Made by a program: the position numbers and the translations under genes. Under the pieces are notes generated by a model. It made no database searches and was not told the origin of the DNA. It saw nothing but the letters and a program-made list of their open reading frames with translations. Positions 1 to 5,878 of a DNA stretch of 8,998 nucleotides are shown piece by piece. This DNA is from Omnitrophica bacterium GWA2_52_8 (GTDB lineage: Bacteria; Omnitrophota; Omnitrophia; Omnitrophales; Aquincolibacteriaceae): the NCBI GenBank assembly GCA_001804025.1, contig MHFC01000098.1:16263-25260 (forward strand), written 5' to 3'. The number at the start of each line of letters is the position of its first letter. The first letter of the stretch is position 1.

Positions 1-2134
1 CGCCCTCACCCGGCTTGCTTTCGACCGAGATTTCCCCGCCGCAGTGTTCGATCAGGCGTTTGACGAGAAAGAGCCCGAGTCCCGTGCCCTTGACTGCGTC
101 GGGTGCCGGATTCCTTGAAACATCTTTGGTGGTAAAGAAAGGGTCGAAGATTTTATCGGCGTTCCCCGGCGGAATACCCACTCCCGTATCGCCTATCTTG
201 ACCCCGACTTTTCCGGCGCGGTTGAAAGTCGTCACCGTAATTTCCGCGGCGCCGTTTTTGGACGGCTTCATCTTGATCGCATCTTTGGCATTCATCACCA
301 GATTCATCATCGCTTGCGCAATGACGCCGTCGTTGGCCATGGCTTTCGGAAGGTCCGGCGCAAAATGTTTCTTGAGTGTGATTTGCGCCCACTCGAGGTC
401 TTTTTCGGTAAACCAGACGCCGTTTTTTACAGATTCATTGAGGTCCACGGGTTCGGCGGCGAGTTCATCCGGATTTTTGGCCAGCGCATTGAGCCGGCTC
501 ATAATGCCCTGCGCGCGCACCACATTCGTCTCGACCCCGGCGGCGATCTCTTTAAAGTGCTCGGCTTTTTCGTCTTCCGAGAACTTCGGCCAGGCCCCCA
601 TTTTCTGCCAGAGCCCGAAGGTCTGGACCATGCCCCGGATATTGTTGAGCGCATTGCCCATTTCGTGCGCAACCCCCGTCGACATCGTGCCGAGCGAAAC
701 CATCTTAGCCTGCTGGGCCATCTGGGCATAAAACTGTTTTTCTTCCGATAATTTGCGTGCGAAATTCAGTCCGATCGCGATCTGGTTTGCCATCGTGGGA
801 AAGGCCTCAAGCTCTTCGGCCGAAAATTCCTGGTCAGAGAGTTTTTTCCCGAGAAAAAGCACACCGGTGAGTTCATTCTGTAAAAAAAGCGGGATCACGA
901 TCACGGCTTTAAACGGCGCCAGCGTGGTCTGAATTTCGACCGGAAACCCGGCAGCCTGCTCTGGGTTTTCAAAATTGAGAATCTTTCCGGATTCTGCAAG
1001 GAACTGCAGCAAAAGATCATCCGCGGCAAACACCCGGCCCGAAGCCTCCGTCCCGAATGTATTCAGGGCGCTGAATTTCTTCCCGTCTGCGCTCCGCAGC
1101 ATAATCGCGGCCGATTCAAGCCGGAGCGACTCGCGCAGCGTGCCCAGAATCTTCGCACTCAGCTCGGTCATTTCAAAGATGCGGACCGCTTCCTCAGAAA
1201 GCCGTCCCAGGACTCTGCGGATGTCTTCTTTTTTTTGAAACAGGAATTTATCCGTCGCCGTCAGAAAAAACTTCTTTGTCGGTTCGTAGAGAAAGATCGC
1301 CACCGCCACACTGAGCGCCGTCGTCACCGGCATCGGGATTTTCAGAAACTGCCCGACCAATCCCTGCGTCAGCGCCGTAACGCCGGATACCGTTGCCGCC
1401 ACCACCGCAAACAACCCGGCAAACACCAGCGTTTTCTTGATAATAACTTCAATGTCGAGGAGGTGATGCCGCGTAATTCCGTAGGCCATAAATGCAAACG
1501 TTACAATTAAAATATAGTCGTCCATGGGCGGCCTTTTTAGAAACTGAAAAACGCCAAGAAAATATTCAAGGCCTGCAGCGGCACCAAAAAAATATCCGAC
1601 AAAAATAAATTGCAATTGTTTTTTTTGCGCCTGCCGCGCTTTTTTAAAATAAAAATAAACCAAGAGCAACAAAGTTCCGAATACAACTAGATTAAAGAAA
1701 ATTGCGAAAATGTAATAAACCGGACCAGCAACATCGATTCGATAATCATATGCTGACAAGACTCGAAAGTCTTCGATAAAATAAGATGTAAAAACAAAAA
1801 AAGTTAAAACGCAAGATGTTACATAACCCAAATAAACAACACACTTAAACGGCTTCTGCCAACCAATGAAAGTCGCAACAAAATGAAAGAAAAGTGACGG
1901 CACAAAAGCGCCAAATAAATATGCCTGGCGCAAAAATAACAAGGCAATTTGCTCATTGGGAATGATATTGACGTAGGCTGATCCGACACTCCATAAAGCG
2001 ATACACAAGCTAAATGCAGCAAAGCGAATATTAACAGCTCTTTTGGGATTCTTAAAATACACGAACAATCCCAGCCCTCCATTAACGAGAAGAGAAACAA
2101 ACCCGCTGATTTTAAATATGTCAAGTGTCAGCAT
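1..2134 (-). CDS. Membrane sensor histidine kinase, 7TM-GAF-HisKA-HATPase (3' end outside window)
   Basis: This is a two-component sensor kinase that autophosphorylates on His and passes phosphate to a receiver. At least 711 residues are visible and the frame is open to the left edge, so the C-terminus is missing. Residues 5-225 are strongly hydrophobic, with about seven membrane helices like the histidine-kinase 7TM family; further hydrophobic segments run to about 283. A GAF-like region spans roughly 320-460. The H-box reads STGVAHEMGNALNNIRG with phospho-acceptor His490. The ATPase domain shows the N-box (NLVMNAKDA, 611-619), G1 (DTGVGIPPG, from 649), F-box (FDPFFTT) and G2 (GTGLGL, from 683). 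The layout resembles PrsK-type kinases of PEP-CTERM systems, but identity to prsK is not claimed. The ATG at 2134 overlaps the preceding stop by 7 nt, with AAGG about 10 nt upstream. Codon and base composition change near residues 200-235. Its likely partner is the receiver on the ketosynthase two genes upstream (inference). Confidence 0.93.
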   Translation of the reverse strand, partial: MLTLDIFKISGFVSLLVNGGLGLFVYFKNPKRAVNIRFAAFSLCIALWSVGSAYVNIIPNEQIALLFLRQAYLFGAFVPSLFFHFVATFIGWQKPFKCVVYLGYVTSCVLTFFVFTSYFIEDFRVLSAYDYRIDVAGPVYYIFAIFFNLVVFGTLLLLVYFYFKKARQAQKKQLQFIFVGYFFGAAAGLEYFLGVFQFLKRPPMDDYILIVTFAFMAYGITRHHLLDIEVIIKKTLVFAGLFAVVAATVSGVTALTQGLVGQFLKIPMPVTTALSVAVAIFLYEPTKKFFLTATDKFLFQKKEDIRRVLGRLSEEAVRIFEMTELSAKILGTLRESLRLESAAIMLRSADGKKFSALNTFGTEASGRVFAADDLLLQFLAESGKILNFENPEQAAGFPVEIQTTLAPFKAVIVIPLFLQNELTGVLFLGKKLSDQEFSAEELEAFPTMANQIAIGLNFARKLSEEKQFYAQMAQQAKMVSLGTMSTGVAHEMGNALNNIRGMVQTFGLWQKMGAWPKFSEDEKAEHFKEIAAGVETNVVRAQGIMSRLNALAKNPDELAAEPVDLNESVKNGVWFTEKDLEWAQITLKKHFAPDLPKAMANDGVIAQAMMNLVMNAKDAIKMKPSKNGAAEITVTTFNRAGKVGVKIGDTGVGIPPGNADKIFDPFFTTKDVSRNPAPDAVKGTGLGLFLVKRLIEHCGGEISVESKPGEG

Positions 2135-2547
2135 TCTGCCGCGACCTTAAGTGAGTTCAAAATTCTACTAAGTGCTTTAAGAATAAGCATCGGCCCGATA
2201 ATGCTGAGCGCTATGCCTCGCAAACCTTGGCCTGAATATTCACCTTCAATTATTACCTCTGTCTGATCGTTATTTTTTTGACAAAAAATCCAATCAGCTT
2301 TAAGTCCTTCGAGCAACCCGCTTGTCTGTCGCCATTCCATTCTTTCATTTTTTATCTTTCTACTCTCACCCTCCCAGGTTAATGGGATAAAAAAAAAGAC
2401 ATTCGTTATTCTAACTTTTGAAGCCTTTTCCGAACAAAATAGAATCTCTTTTTTTTGAAAAGATTTGACAAATAGTGGGTAGTTTTCAGCTATTGAATAA
2501 GCCTTTTTTAGAGGAGCATTGATTAAAATAGCACGTTTAATTTTCAT
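2128..2547 (-). CDS. START/SRPBCC-fold small protein (polyketide cyclase/COQ10-like)
   Basis: A 139-residue protein with the look of the SRPBCC (START-like) ligand-binding superfamily. It opens with a beta strand (KIKRAILINAPLKKAYSIAE, typical of 'I.AP...V..IA.YP.F'), followed by YPLFVKSF, an ITNVFFFIPLTWEGE stretch and a hydrophobic C-terminal helix (about 108-135). Members bind lipids, quinones or polyketides, or act as aromatase/cyclases. No catalytic residues can be assigned here, so substrate and activity are unknown. I chose the ATG at 2547 because the conserved fold begins there and GGA lies about 9 nt upstream. A TTG at 2586 would extend it by 13 residues but has no Shine-Dalgarno and a 50-nt overlap. 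The chosen start overlaps the ketosynthase stop by 11 nt, and its own stop overlaps the kinase start by 7 nt. This suggests translational coupling and a role on the ketosynthase product or a lipid signal (inference). Confidence 0.75.
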   Translation of the reverse strand: MKIKRAILINAPLKKAYSIAENYPLFVKSFQKKEILFCSEKASKVRITNVFFFIPLTWEGESRKIKNERMEWRQTSGLLEGLKADWIFCQKNNDQTEVIIEGEYSGQGLRGIALSIIGPMLILKALSRILNSLKVAAEC

Positions 2548-4231
2548 GCCATTTTTCCACAATGATTGCTGAATTTTTTGATCCAAAAGCGAGACTGTTA
2601 CAAACAGCTATTTCAAACATGCCGCTTTGGGCTTTATTAGGAATGTAATTCAAATCGCATTCTGGATCTGGCACTTCATAATTAATCGTGGGGTGAATAA
2701 TCCCTTCAGTTAAGGCATATAGCGCTGCCGCCATCTGTTGAGCACCTGCTGCCCCAATAGGGTGGCCTAGCATTGATTTAACAGACGGCATAGCAATTTT
2801 ATAAGCATGTTGTCCAAAAAAATTTTTTACAATGGCTGTTTCATAACTATCATTAATCGGCGTCGCATTACCATAAGCTTCAAACACATCCACTTGTTCG
2901 GGTAATATGGAACCATCTTCCAAAGCCATCTCGATAGCCCTCGCGGTATACTCCCCAGAAGGACAAGGTTTTGCCATGTGCCAAGCATCGCAAGTCGTTC
3001 CATAACCGATAATTTCACCATAGATTTTTGCTTCGCGTTTCAACGCATGTTCTAGTTCTTCAAAAATAAAAATCCAACTGCCCTCCGCTATTACAAAACC
3101 GTCACGATCTTTGTTAAACGGCCTGGAAGCTTTATGAAAGTCATAACTTCGCGTCGAAACTGCTCCCATTTGGCAGAAGGCTCCAAGAATACCCTCATTA
3201 ACACATGCGTCCGCGCCACCCGCAACAATAACATCGGAAAAACCAAACTGAATTTGCCGTAGCGCGTACCCCATCGCGTCGGTCGATGAGGTACAACCTG
3301 TAGAAATCGTATGACTGGCCGCGTGGCCACCAATCGCGCGAGATATTTCACTTGAAATTGATCCGCCGAATCCAGCAATACCCAGGTAAGGTCGCATTTT
3401 TCTAATTCCACCTCTTTCCATCGCCCTTACCTCTGGGACAATATATTCGATCCCCGCAGTTGCGCTGCCAATTAAAACTGAAGCCGGGGAAATCAATTTG
3501 TCATTTAGTTTTGAGTCCTCTATGGCAAGTCGTGCTGCAGCCACACCTAAATGTGATGACCGCCCCATTCTTTTAACTTCAGAATGCTGTGAAATAAAAT
3601 CGGAGGGGTTTAAATCGTGAATTTCTGCTGCCATTTTTGAGGGGAACAGCGAAACATCAAAAAATGTTATTTTGTCGACACAGTTTTTTCCCGTTCGCAA
3701 ACCTTGCCAATAAGCCTCTTTCCCAATGCCGCTGGGGGCTACTGCACCGATACCGGTAATAACAACCCGTCGTCTTTTTTGCTTCAATTCCTCTGTTTTA
3801 TGAGAAACTGGCAAAACCGCCGCACGCGGTTCTGATTTCAAATCTCGCTCTTTGCGGACTATTTCCAGTTCATCTGTAACACTGCGAATAAACTCTGCAT
3901 TATCAAACGGTTTGTATAAAAATTTGTCCACGCCCAAGCGAATCGCGTGAGCAGGCGTATCTTCCTCCGCATACCCCGATATAAAAATAAACCCGCAAAT
4001 TATTTTGCGGGCCTGGTAAATTTTTTTTATTTTTTCAACCGCAATAACTCCGTTGTCCCCGGGCATTCGAATATCTGAAATGACTAGGTCAAAATCCAAC
4101 ATCGCTGCTTTTGAAATCGCTTCAACTGCATTATTGGCAACTTCAACACTATAACCTGTAGTTTCAAGAACGCGTTTTAGCGACTTAACAACAAGTGCGT
4201 CATCATCAACTAATAGGATCTTTTCAGGCAT
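2537..4231 (-). CDS. Response-regulator receiver fused to FabF-like beta-ketoacyl synthase
   Basis: A 564-residue two-domain protein. Residues 3-125 are a CheY-like receiver with acidic pocket D9/D10, phospho-acceptor Asp53 (LVISDIRMPG), Ser85 (FISGYAE) and Lys107 (FLYKPF). A linker of about 30 residues, rich in K/R/E, leads to a KAS I/II-type ketosynthase from about 154 (RRRVVITGIGAVAPSGIG). The nucleophile is Cys313 (STGCTSSTDAMGYA), and the second His is His490 in VKSMLGHPIGAAGA with the conserved Lys485. The segment SRPFNKDRDGFVIAEG is typical of FabF. The first catalytic His, normally in HGTSTPxxD, is replaced by Tyr453 (EAYGNATPIND); I confirmed the TAT codon in the DNA. The gate loop NSLAFGSKN differs from the usual NSFGFGGTN. 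Ketosynthases condense acyl-ACP with malonyl-ACP; whether this one does is open. No acyl carrier protein is visible nearby. It is the first gene of the three-gene operon, and its ATG at 4231 lacks a strong Shine-Dalgarno. Confidence 0.95.
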   Translation of the reverse strand: MPEKILLVDDDALVVKSLKRVLETTGYSVEVANNAVEAISKAAMLDFDLVISDIRMPGDNGVIAVEKIKKIYQARKIICGFIFISGYAEEDTPAHAIRLGVDKFLYKPFDNAEFIRSVTDELEIVRKERDLKSEPRAAVLPVSHKTEELKQKRRRVVITGIGAVAPSGIGKEAYWQGLRTGKNCVDKITFFDVSLFPSKMAAEIHDLNPSDFISQHSEVKRMGRSSHLGVAAARLAIEDSKLNDKLISPASVLIGSATAGIEYIVPEVRAMERGGIRKMRPYLGIAGFGGSISSEISRAIGGHAASHTISTGCTSSTDAMGYALRQIQFGFSDVIVAGGADACVNEGILGAFCQMGAVSTRSYDFHKASRPFNKDRDGFVIAEGSWIFIFEELEHALKREAKIYGEIIGYGTTCDAWHMAKPCPSGEYTARAIEMALEDGSILPEQVDVFEAYGNATPINDSYETAIVKNFFGQHAYKIAMPSVKSMLGHPIGAAGAQQMAAALYALTEGIIHPTINYEVPDPECDLNYIPNKAQSGMFEIAVCNSLAFGSKNSAIIVEKWHEN

Positions 4232-4497
4232 ACACTGACCAATCTGTCGTTATGGTTTGCTTAGGTTGGATTTTTCTGTACATGTACTCTAAAACAGTAT
4301 CGGCTAATTATGGAATTATATAAATCCATATTATTTGCAAGTCCATATTCTACAATGAGTTATAGAGATAAACTACGAAAATATCGGCGGGCGCTCAAGT
4401 CCTTTGAAAGACTGGGGTTAGGGTCAACGACCAAAGCCACAGAAAATAACAGCCTTTTTCCGGCCTGCAGGCGGGCTCCAGGCACCTCACTCCAAAA
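4232..4497. other. Intergenic region upstream of RR-KS, no gene seen
   Basis: About 265 bases between the RR-KS start and the terminator. The reading frames here are short and have no recognisable protein character; the plus-strand frame opening near 4310 runs straight through the terminator hairpin, so it is unlikely to be real. The stretch holds the candidate -10 at 4315-4320 and a 10-bp perfect palindrome GTACATGTAC at 4278-4287, which lies between the candidate promoter and the start codon and could be a protein-binding site, though the evidence is thin. Confidence 0.5.
4315..4343 (-). promoter_or_regulatory. Possible promoter of the RR-KS operon
   Basis: On the minus strand a perfect TATAAT lies at 4320-4315, with TTGCAA starting 20 nt upstream of it. 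That leaves a 14-bp spacer, shorter than usual. It sits about 84 nt upstream of the RR-KS start in an AT-rich stretch. The -10 match is good, but the pairing with the -35 is weak. Confidence 0.3.
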
Positions 4498-4530
4498 AAA
4501 AAGAGCCGTTGTTGAAAAACGGCTCTTTTT
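4498..4530 (-). terminator. Intrinsic terminator, symmetrical and possibly bidirectional
   Basis: A 13-bp perfect stem: AAAAAGAGCCGTT at 4498-4510 pairs with AACGGCTCTTTTT at 4518-4530 around a 7-nt loop (GTTGAAA). A-runs on the left and T-runs on the right give a U-tract in both directions. It lies 34 nt past the stop of the broken membrane-protein gene on the minus strand, whose terminator it most likely was. It would also insulate the RR-KS operon from upstream transcription. Confidence 0.88.
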
Positions 4531-4563
4531 AAATCATAAACACATGGAACACTACTTAATGGT

Positions 4564-4797
4564 TTATGCTTTAACCATGCTAATCTGCACGTTGGTCTCA
4601 TCCAGGCTGTAGGCCCCGGGCGCCAGGAGGCCAAATAACGGAATCAGGATCAAAACGCCTCCGATAATATCAAGAACCCCTGTCGTGTTCAGAGACTTTC
4701 CGATAGCCCGCTGCGTGGTAACATAACCATCTTTTTTGGCCATAATCTGAACTGTCTGATCCCGTTTAACCGAAGACTGCAGTTTCAGTACCGGTTC
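4564..4797 (-). pseudogene. 3' remnant of a PEGA-like membrane protein gene
   Basis: The minus strand stays open for 77 codons to TAA at 4566-4564, but only as a tail without a proper start. It contains SSVKRDQTVQIMAKKDGY, which resembles the end of a PEGA-type repeat (KR-D-T-V-I-KDGY), followed by a hydrophobic segment (TGVLDIIGGVLILIPLFGLL) and an extracytoplasmic-looking end (APGAYSLDETNVQISMVKA). The arrangement is like surface proteins or lipoproteins with a PEGA unit before a glycine-rich membrane hairpin. The expected N-terminus with signal peptide is absent: upstream the frame runs into the transposase element's repeats at 4781-4803 and a stop at 4800-4798. A start at the internal ATG (residue IMAKK) would leave only about 60 residues. 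The family call is inference from a short segment; the truncation is clear. Confidence 0.6.
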
Positions 4798-4845
4798 TTA
4801 CGGAGTTTCAGTACCAGTTTCAGTACCGGTTCTTACGGGGACGGG
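4781..4845. repeat. Left end of the transposase element: tandem and inverted REP-like repeat
   Basis: Three copies of AGTTTCAGTACC start at 4781, 4804 and 4816. The first and third continue as GGTTCTTACGG. The innermost 26 bp (4820-4845) are inverted at 5620-5645. The transposase stop codon (4835-4833) lies inside this repeat, so its last codons are encoded by the end sequence. Confidence 0.85.
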
Positions 4846-5435
4846 TATTGGCCACCTAAAATACCATGATCGATAAACTCTTCGTAAGGGCGTTCGGTTA
4901 AAATATATTTCCGGTAAATGGTCCGCCTCTCCTTTTCATCTTTCGCAAGATCCAAATAAAGCGGATTCATAGTGACAAGCCGATTTATGCCTCCATGCCC
5001 ATAGCATGAATAGCTTGACCAAGGATATTCAAGCGGATCTTTTACCATCCCTGCGTTCAGCGGATTGCGCTCTATATAGCGGCCGCACTCCAGCCAATGG
5101 CTGTCCTTTTCAATCGCAAAACTTTTAAACCGGTCTTGAAACACATGCCCGGCATACCGGTATTCCCGTCTAAAATACTTCGCATACCGAAGATTCACTC
5201 GCTGCATCACTTTCTGAAAACTTTCAACATGATAAAACTTCATAAGCAAATGAACATGGTTTGTCATCAGGCAATAATGATAAATTTCAAATTCGTACTC
5301 CTCTTTCATTCGTTCAAACAACTTCAAATAGAGCTTATAGTCTTCTGTTTTACGAAACAGTCTTTGTCGATTATTCCCTCGAGTCACCACATGATAAACC
5401 CCTGCTTCCGTCAATTTCCTCGGTTTTCTGGGCAC
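4833..5435 (-). CDS. REP-associated tyrosine transposase (Y1, HUH superfamily)
   Basis: A 200-residue single-strand DNA transposase of the Y1_Tnp (IS200/RAYT) superfamily. It would nick and rejoin DNA through a phosphotyrosine bond at palindromic repeats. It begins VPRKPRK...AGVYHVVTRGNNRQ, the family's usual opening. The metal-binding HUH motif is in MTNHVHLLMK (His60 and His62 from this start), the nucleophile is probably Tyr84 in NLRYAKYFRR (Tyr87 is also possible), and the RAYT signature GHVFQDRFKS and the ERNPLNAGMV block follow. I chose the GTG at 5435 because the conserved protein begins there and GGAGG lies 7-8 nt upstream. A GTG at 5540 would add 35 unconserved residues read through two hairpins. 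The length is close to the family norm and no frameshift is seen, so the gene may be functional. An intrinsic-terminator hairpin covers its Shine-Dalgarno. Confidence 0.92.
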   Translation of the reverse strand: MPRKPRKLTEAGVYHVVTRGNNRQRLFRKTEDYKLYLKLFERMKEEYEFEIYHYCLMTNHVHLLMKFYHVESFQKVMQRVNLRYAKYFRREYRYAGHVFQDRFKSFAIEKDSHWLECGRYIERNPLNAGMVKDPLEYPWSSYSCYGHGGINRLVTMNPLYLDLAKDEKERRTIYRKYILTERPYEEFIDHGILGGQYPSP

Positions 5436-5461
5436 AAAAAAACCCTCCTTTTTTGGAGGGT
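5436..5461 (-). terminator. Terminator-like hairpin that contains the transposase Shine-Dalgarno
   Basis: On the minus strand CCCTCC (5460-5455) pairs with GGAGGG (5448-5443) around A6, followed at once by seven T residues (5442-5436) and then the GTG start at 5435. The 3' arm of the stem is the ribosome-binding site. The structure has the form of an intrinsic terminator and would also hide the Shine-Dalgarno in any read-through transcript. Confidence 0.72.
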
Positions 5462-5502
5462 GAATCGTATCGACCGGAGCTCTGCTCGCCTCAAGCCATA
5501 CT

Positions 5503-5522
5503 GGCTGCGTTCTGCCGCAGCC
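5503..5522 (-). promoter_or_regulatory. Second hairpin in the transposase leader
   Basis: A perfect 7-bp stem, GGCTGCG at 5503-5509 with CGCAGCC at 5516-5522, and a 6-nt loop, about 70 nt upstream of the transposase start. It is not followed by a T-run. It may be a pausing or alternative-fold element in the leader, or part of the element's DNA structure. Confidence 0.5.
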
Positions 5523-5576
5523 CTTATCCGACTTTTGCACCTGTCTTCAAAAGATCAAGCAACCCATTGGGTGATT

Positions 5577-5604
5577 ATTTTAATTGGAATTTTCGGACAT
5601 TCAA
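5577..5604 (-). promoter_or_regulatory. Possible transposase promoter
   Basis: On the minus strand TTGAAT (5604-5599) is followed after 16 bp by TAAAAT (5582-5577), a fair sigma-70 match just inside the right inverted end. A transcript from here would have a leader of roughly 135 nt containing both hairpins before the GTG. Confidence 0.4.
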
Positions 5605-5619
5605 GCAGCAACTTTCAAA

Positions 5620-5662
5620 CCCGTCCCCGGGAGAACCGGTACTGATTTCCGGTACTGATTTC
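5620..5662. repeat. Right end of the transposase element: REP-like repeat with 13-bp tandem
   Basis: 5620-5645 is the inverted partner of 4820-4845. It overlaps two perfect, adjacent 13-bp copies of CGGTACTGATTTC at 5637-5649 and 5650-5662. GGTACTGA is the shared core of the outward repeats at both ends. Confidence 0.85.
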
Positions 5663-5700
5663 TCTATCACCTGAGAAAAAACCGTTTTGCCGGTGTTCAT
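5663..5700 (-). pseudogene. 5' stub of an IS4-type transposase gene
   Basis: An ATG at 5700 with GGAGG 8 nt upstream begins the peptide MNTGKTVFSQVI, which resembles the opening of IS4-family transposases that carry a DUF4372 N-terminus (MNTGKT-FSQ). After about 12 codons the frame enters the tandem repeats of the Y1 element and the rest of the gene is absent. The identification rests on a dozen residues plus a good ribosome-binding site, so it is tentative. The AT-rich stretch to about 5776 may be the former IS end. Confidence 0.42.
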
Positions 5701-5878
5701 TGAGAGAGCCTCCAAGGCAGTGAGTGTCTCTCAAAGATAGGCGATTCAAATCGATTATGGGATTTTTTGACAGTAACATATTGAAAATACTCGGGTTACA
5801 AAAAATGAATTACTCCTTAATGGGACAGCAGTGAGAAAATATTTGACTTATGCTTCATTTTCGACGAATATTTAGCAT
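5701..5878. other. Intergenic region before the DUF4143 ATPase gene
   Basis: The left part carries the ribosome-binding site of the transposase stub and probably leftover IS end sequence. The right part is AT-rich. TTGACT at 5843-5848 followed after 17 bp by GAATAT at 5866-5871 is a weak sigma-70-like promoter for the plus-strand ATPase gene; it would start transcription almost at the ATG. No other gene is seen. Confidence 0.35.

Larger units (their letters stand above)
4781..5662 (-). mobile_element. REP-associated Y1 transposase element (RAYT-like) with inverted ends
   Basis: The Y1 transposase gene is bracketed by inverted ends. TCAGTACCGGTTCT followed by CGGGGACGGG is seen at 4820-4845, and its reverse complement at 5620-5645. 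The 26-bp ends match at 24 positions and differ only in the central dinucleotide. Outside each end are short outward tandem units: AGTTTCAGTACC at 4781, 4804 and 4816 on the left, and CGGTACTGATTTC at 5637 and 5650 on the right. Such inverted short repeats around a single-tyrosine transposase gene are the pattern known for REP/RAYT modules. No clear target-site duplication can be seen outside the repeats. Confidence 0.75.

Noticed and set aside
15..1510. Several open plus-strand frames (15-731, 314-751, 975-1238, 1235-1510)
   Set aside because: They are antisense to the GC-rich part of the histidine kinase, whose frame shows all the H, N, G1, F and G2 boxes. The plus-strand products have no recognisable motifs.
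1819..2124. Minus-strand frame with a membrane-like peptide
   Set aside because: It is a shifted frame of the kinase's 7TM region; hydrophobic character carries over between frames in such T-rich DNA. The kinase frame is continuous through it.
2548..2586. Earlier TTG start for the START-like protein
   Set aside because: It would overlap the ketosynthase by 50 nt, has no Shine-Dalgarno and adds 13 residues outside the fold.
4310..4612. Plus-strand frame of 100 codons
   Set aside because: It reads through the 13-bp terminator stem and antisense to the membrane-protein remnant, and has no family resemblance.
5436..5540. N-terminal extension of the transposase from a GTG at 5540
   Set aside because: The added 35 residues are encoded by two hairpins and are not part of the conserved protein, while the GTG at 5435 has a strong Shine-Dalgarno and the usual family opening.
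5097..5674. Two plus-strand frames opposite the transposase
   Set aside because: They are antisense shadows of the Y1 transposase gene and its leader; the conserved HUH and Tyr motifs are all on minus.
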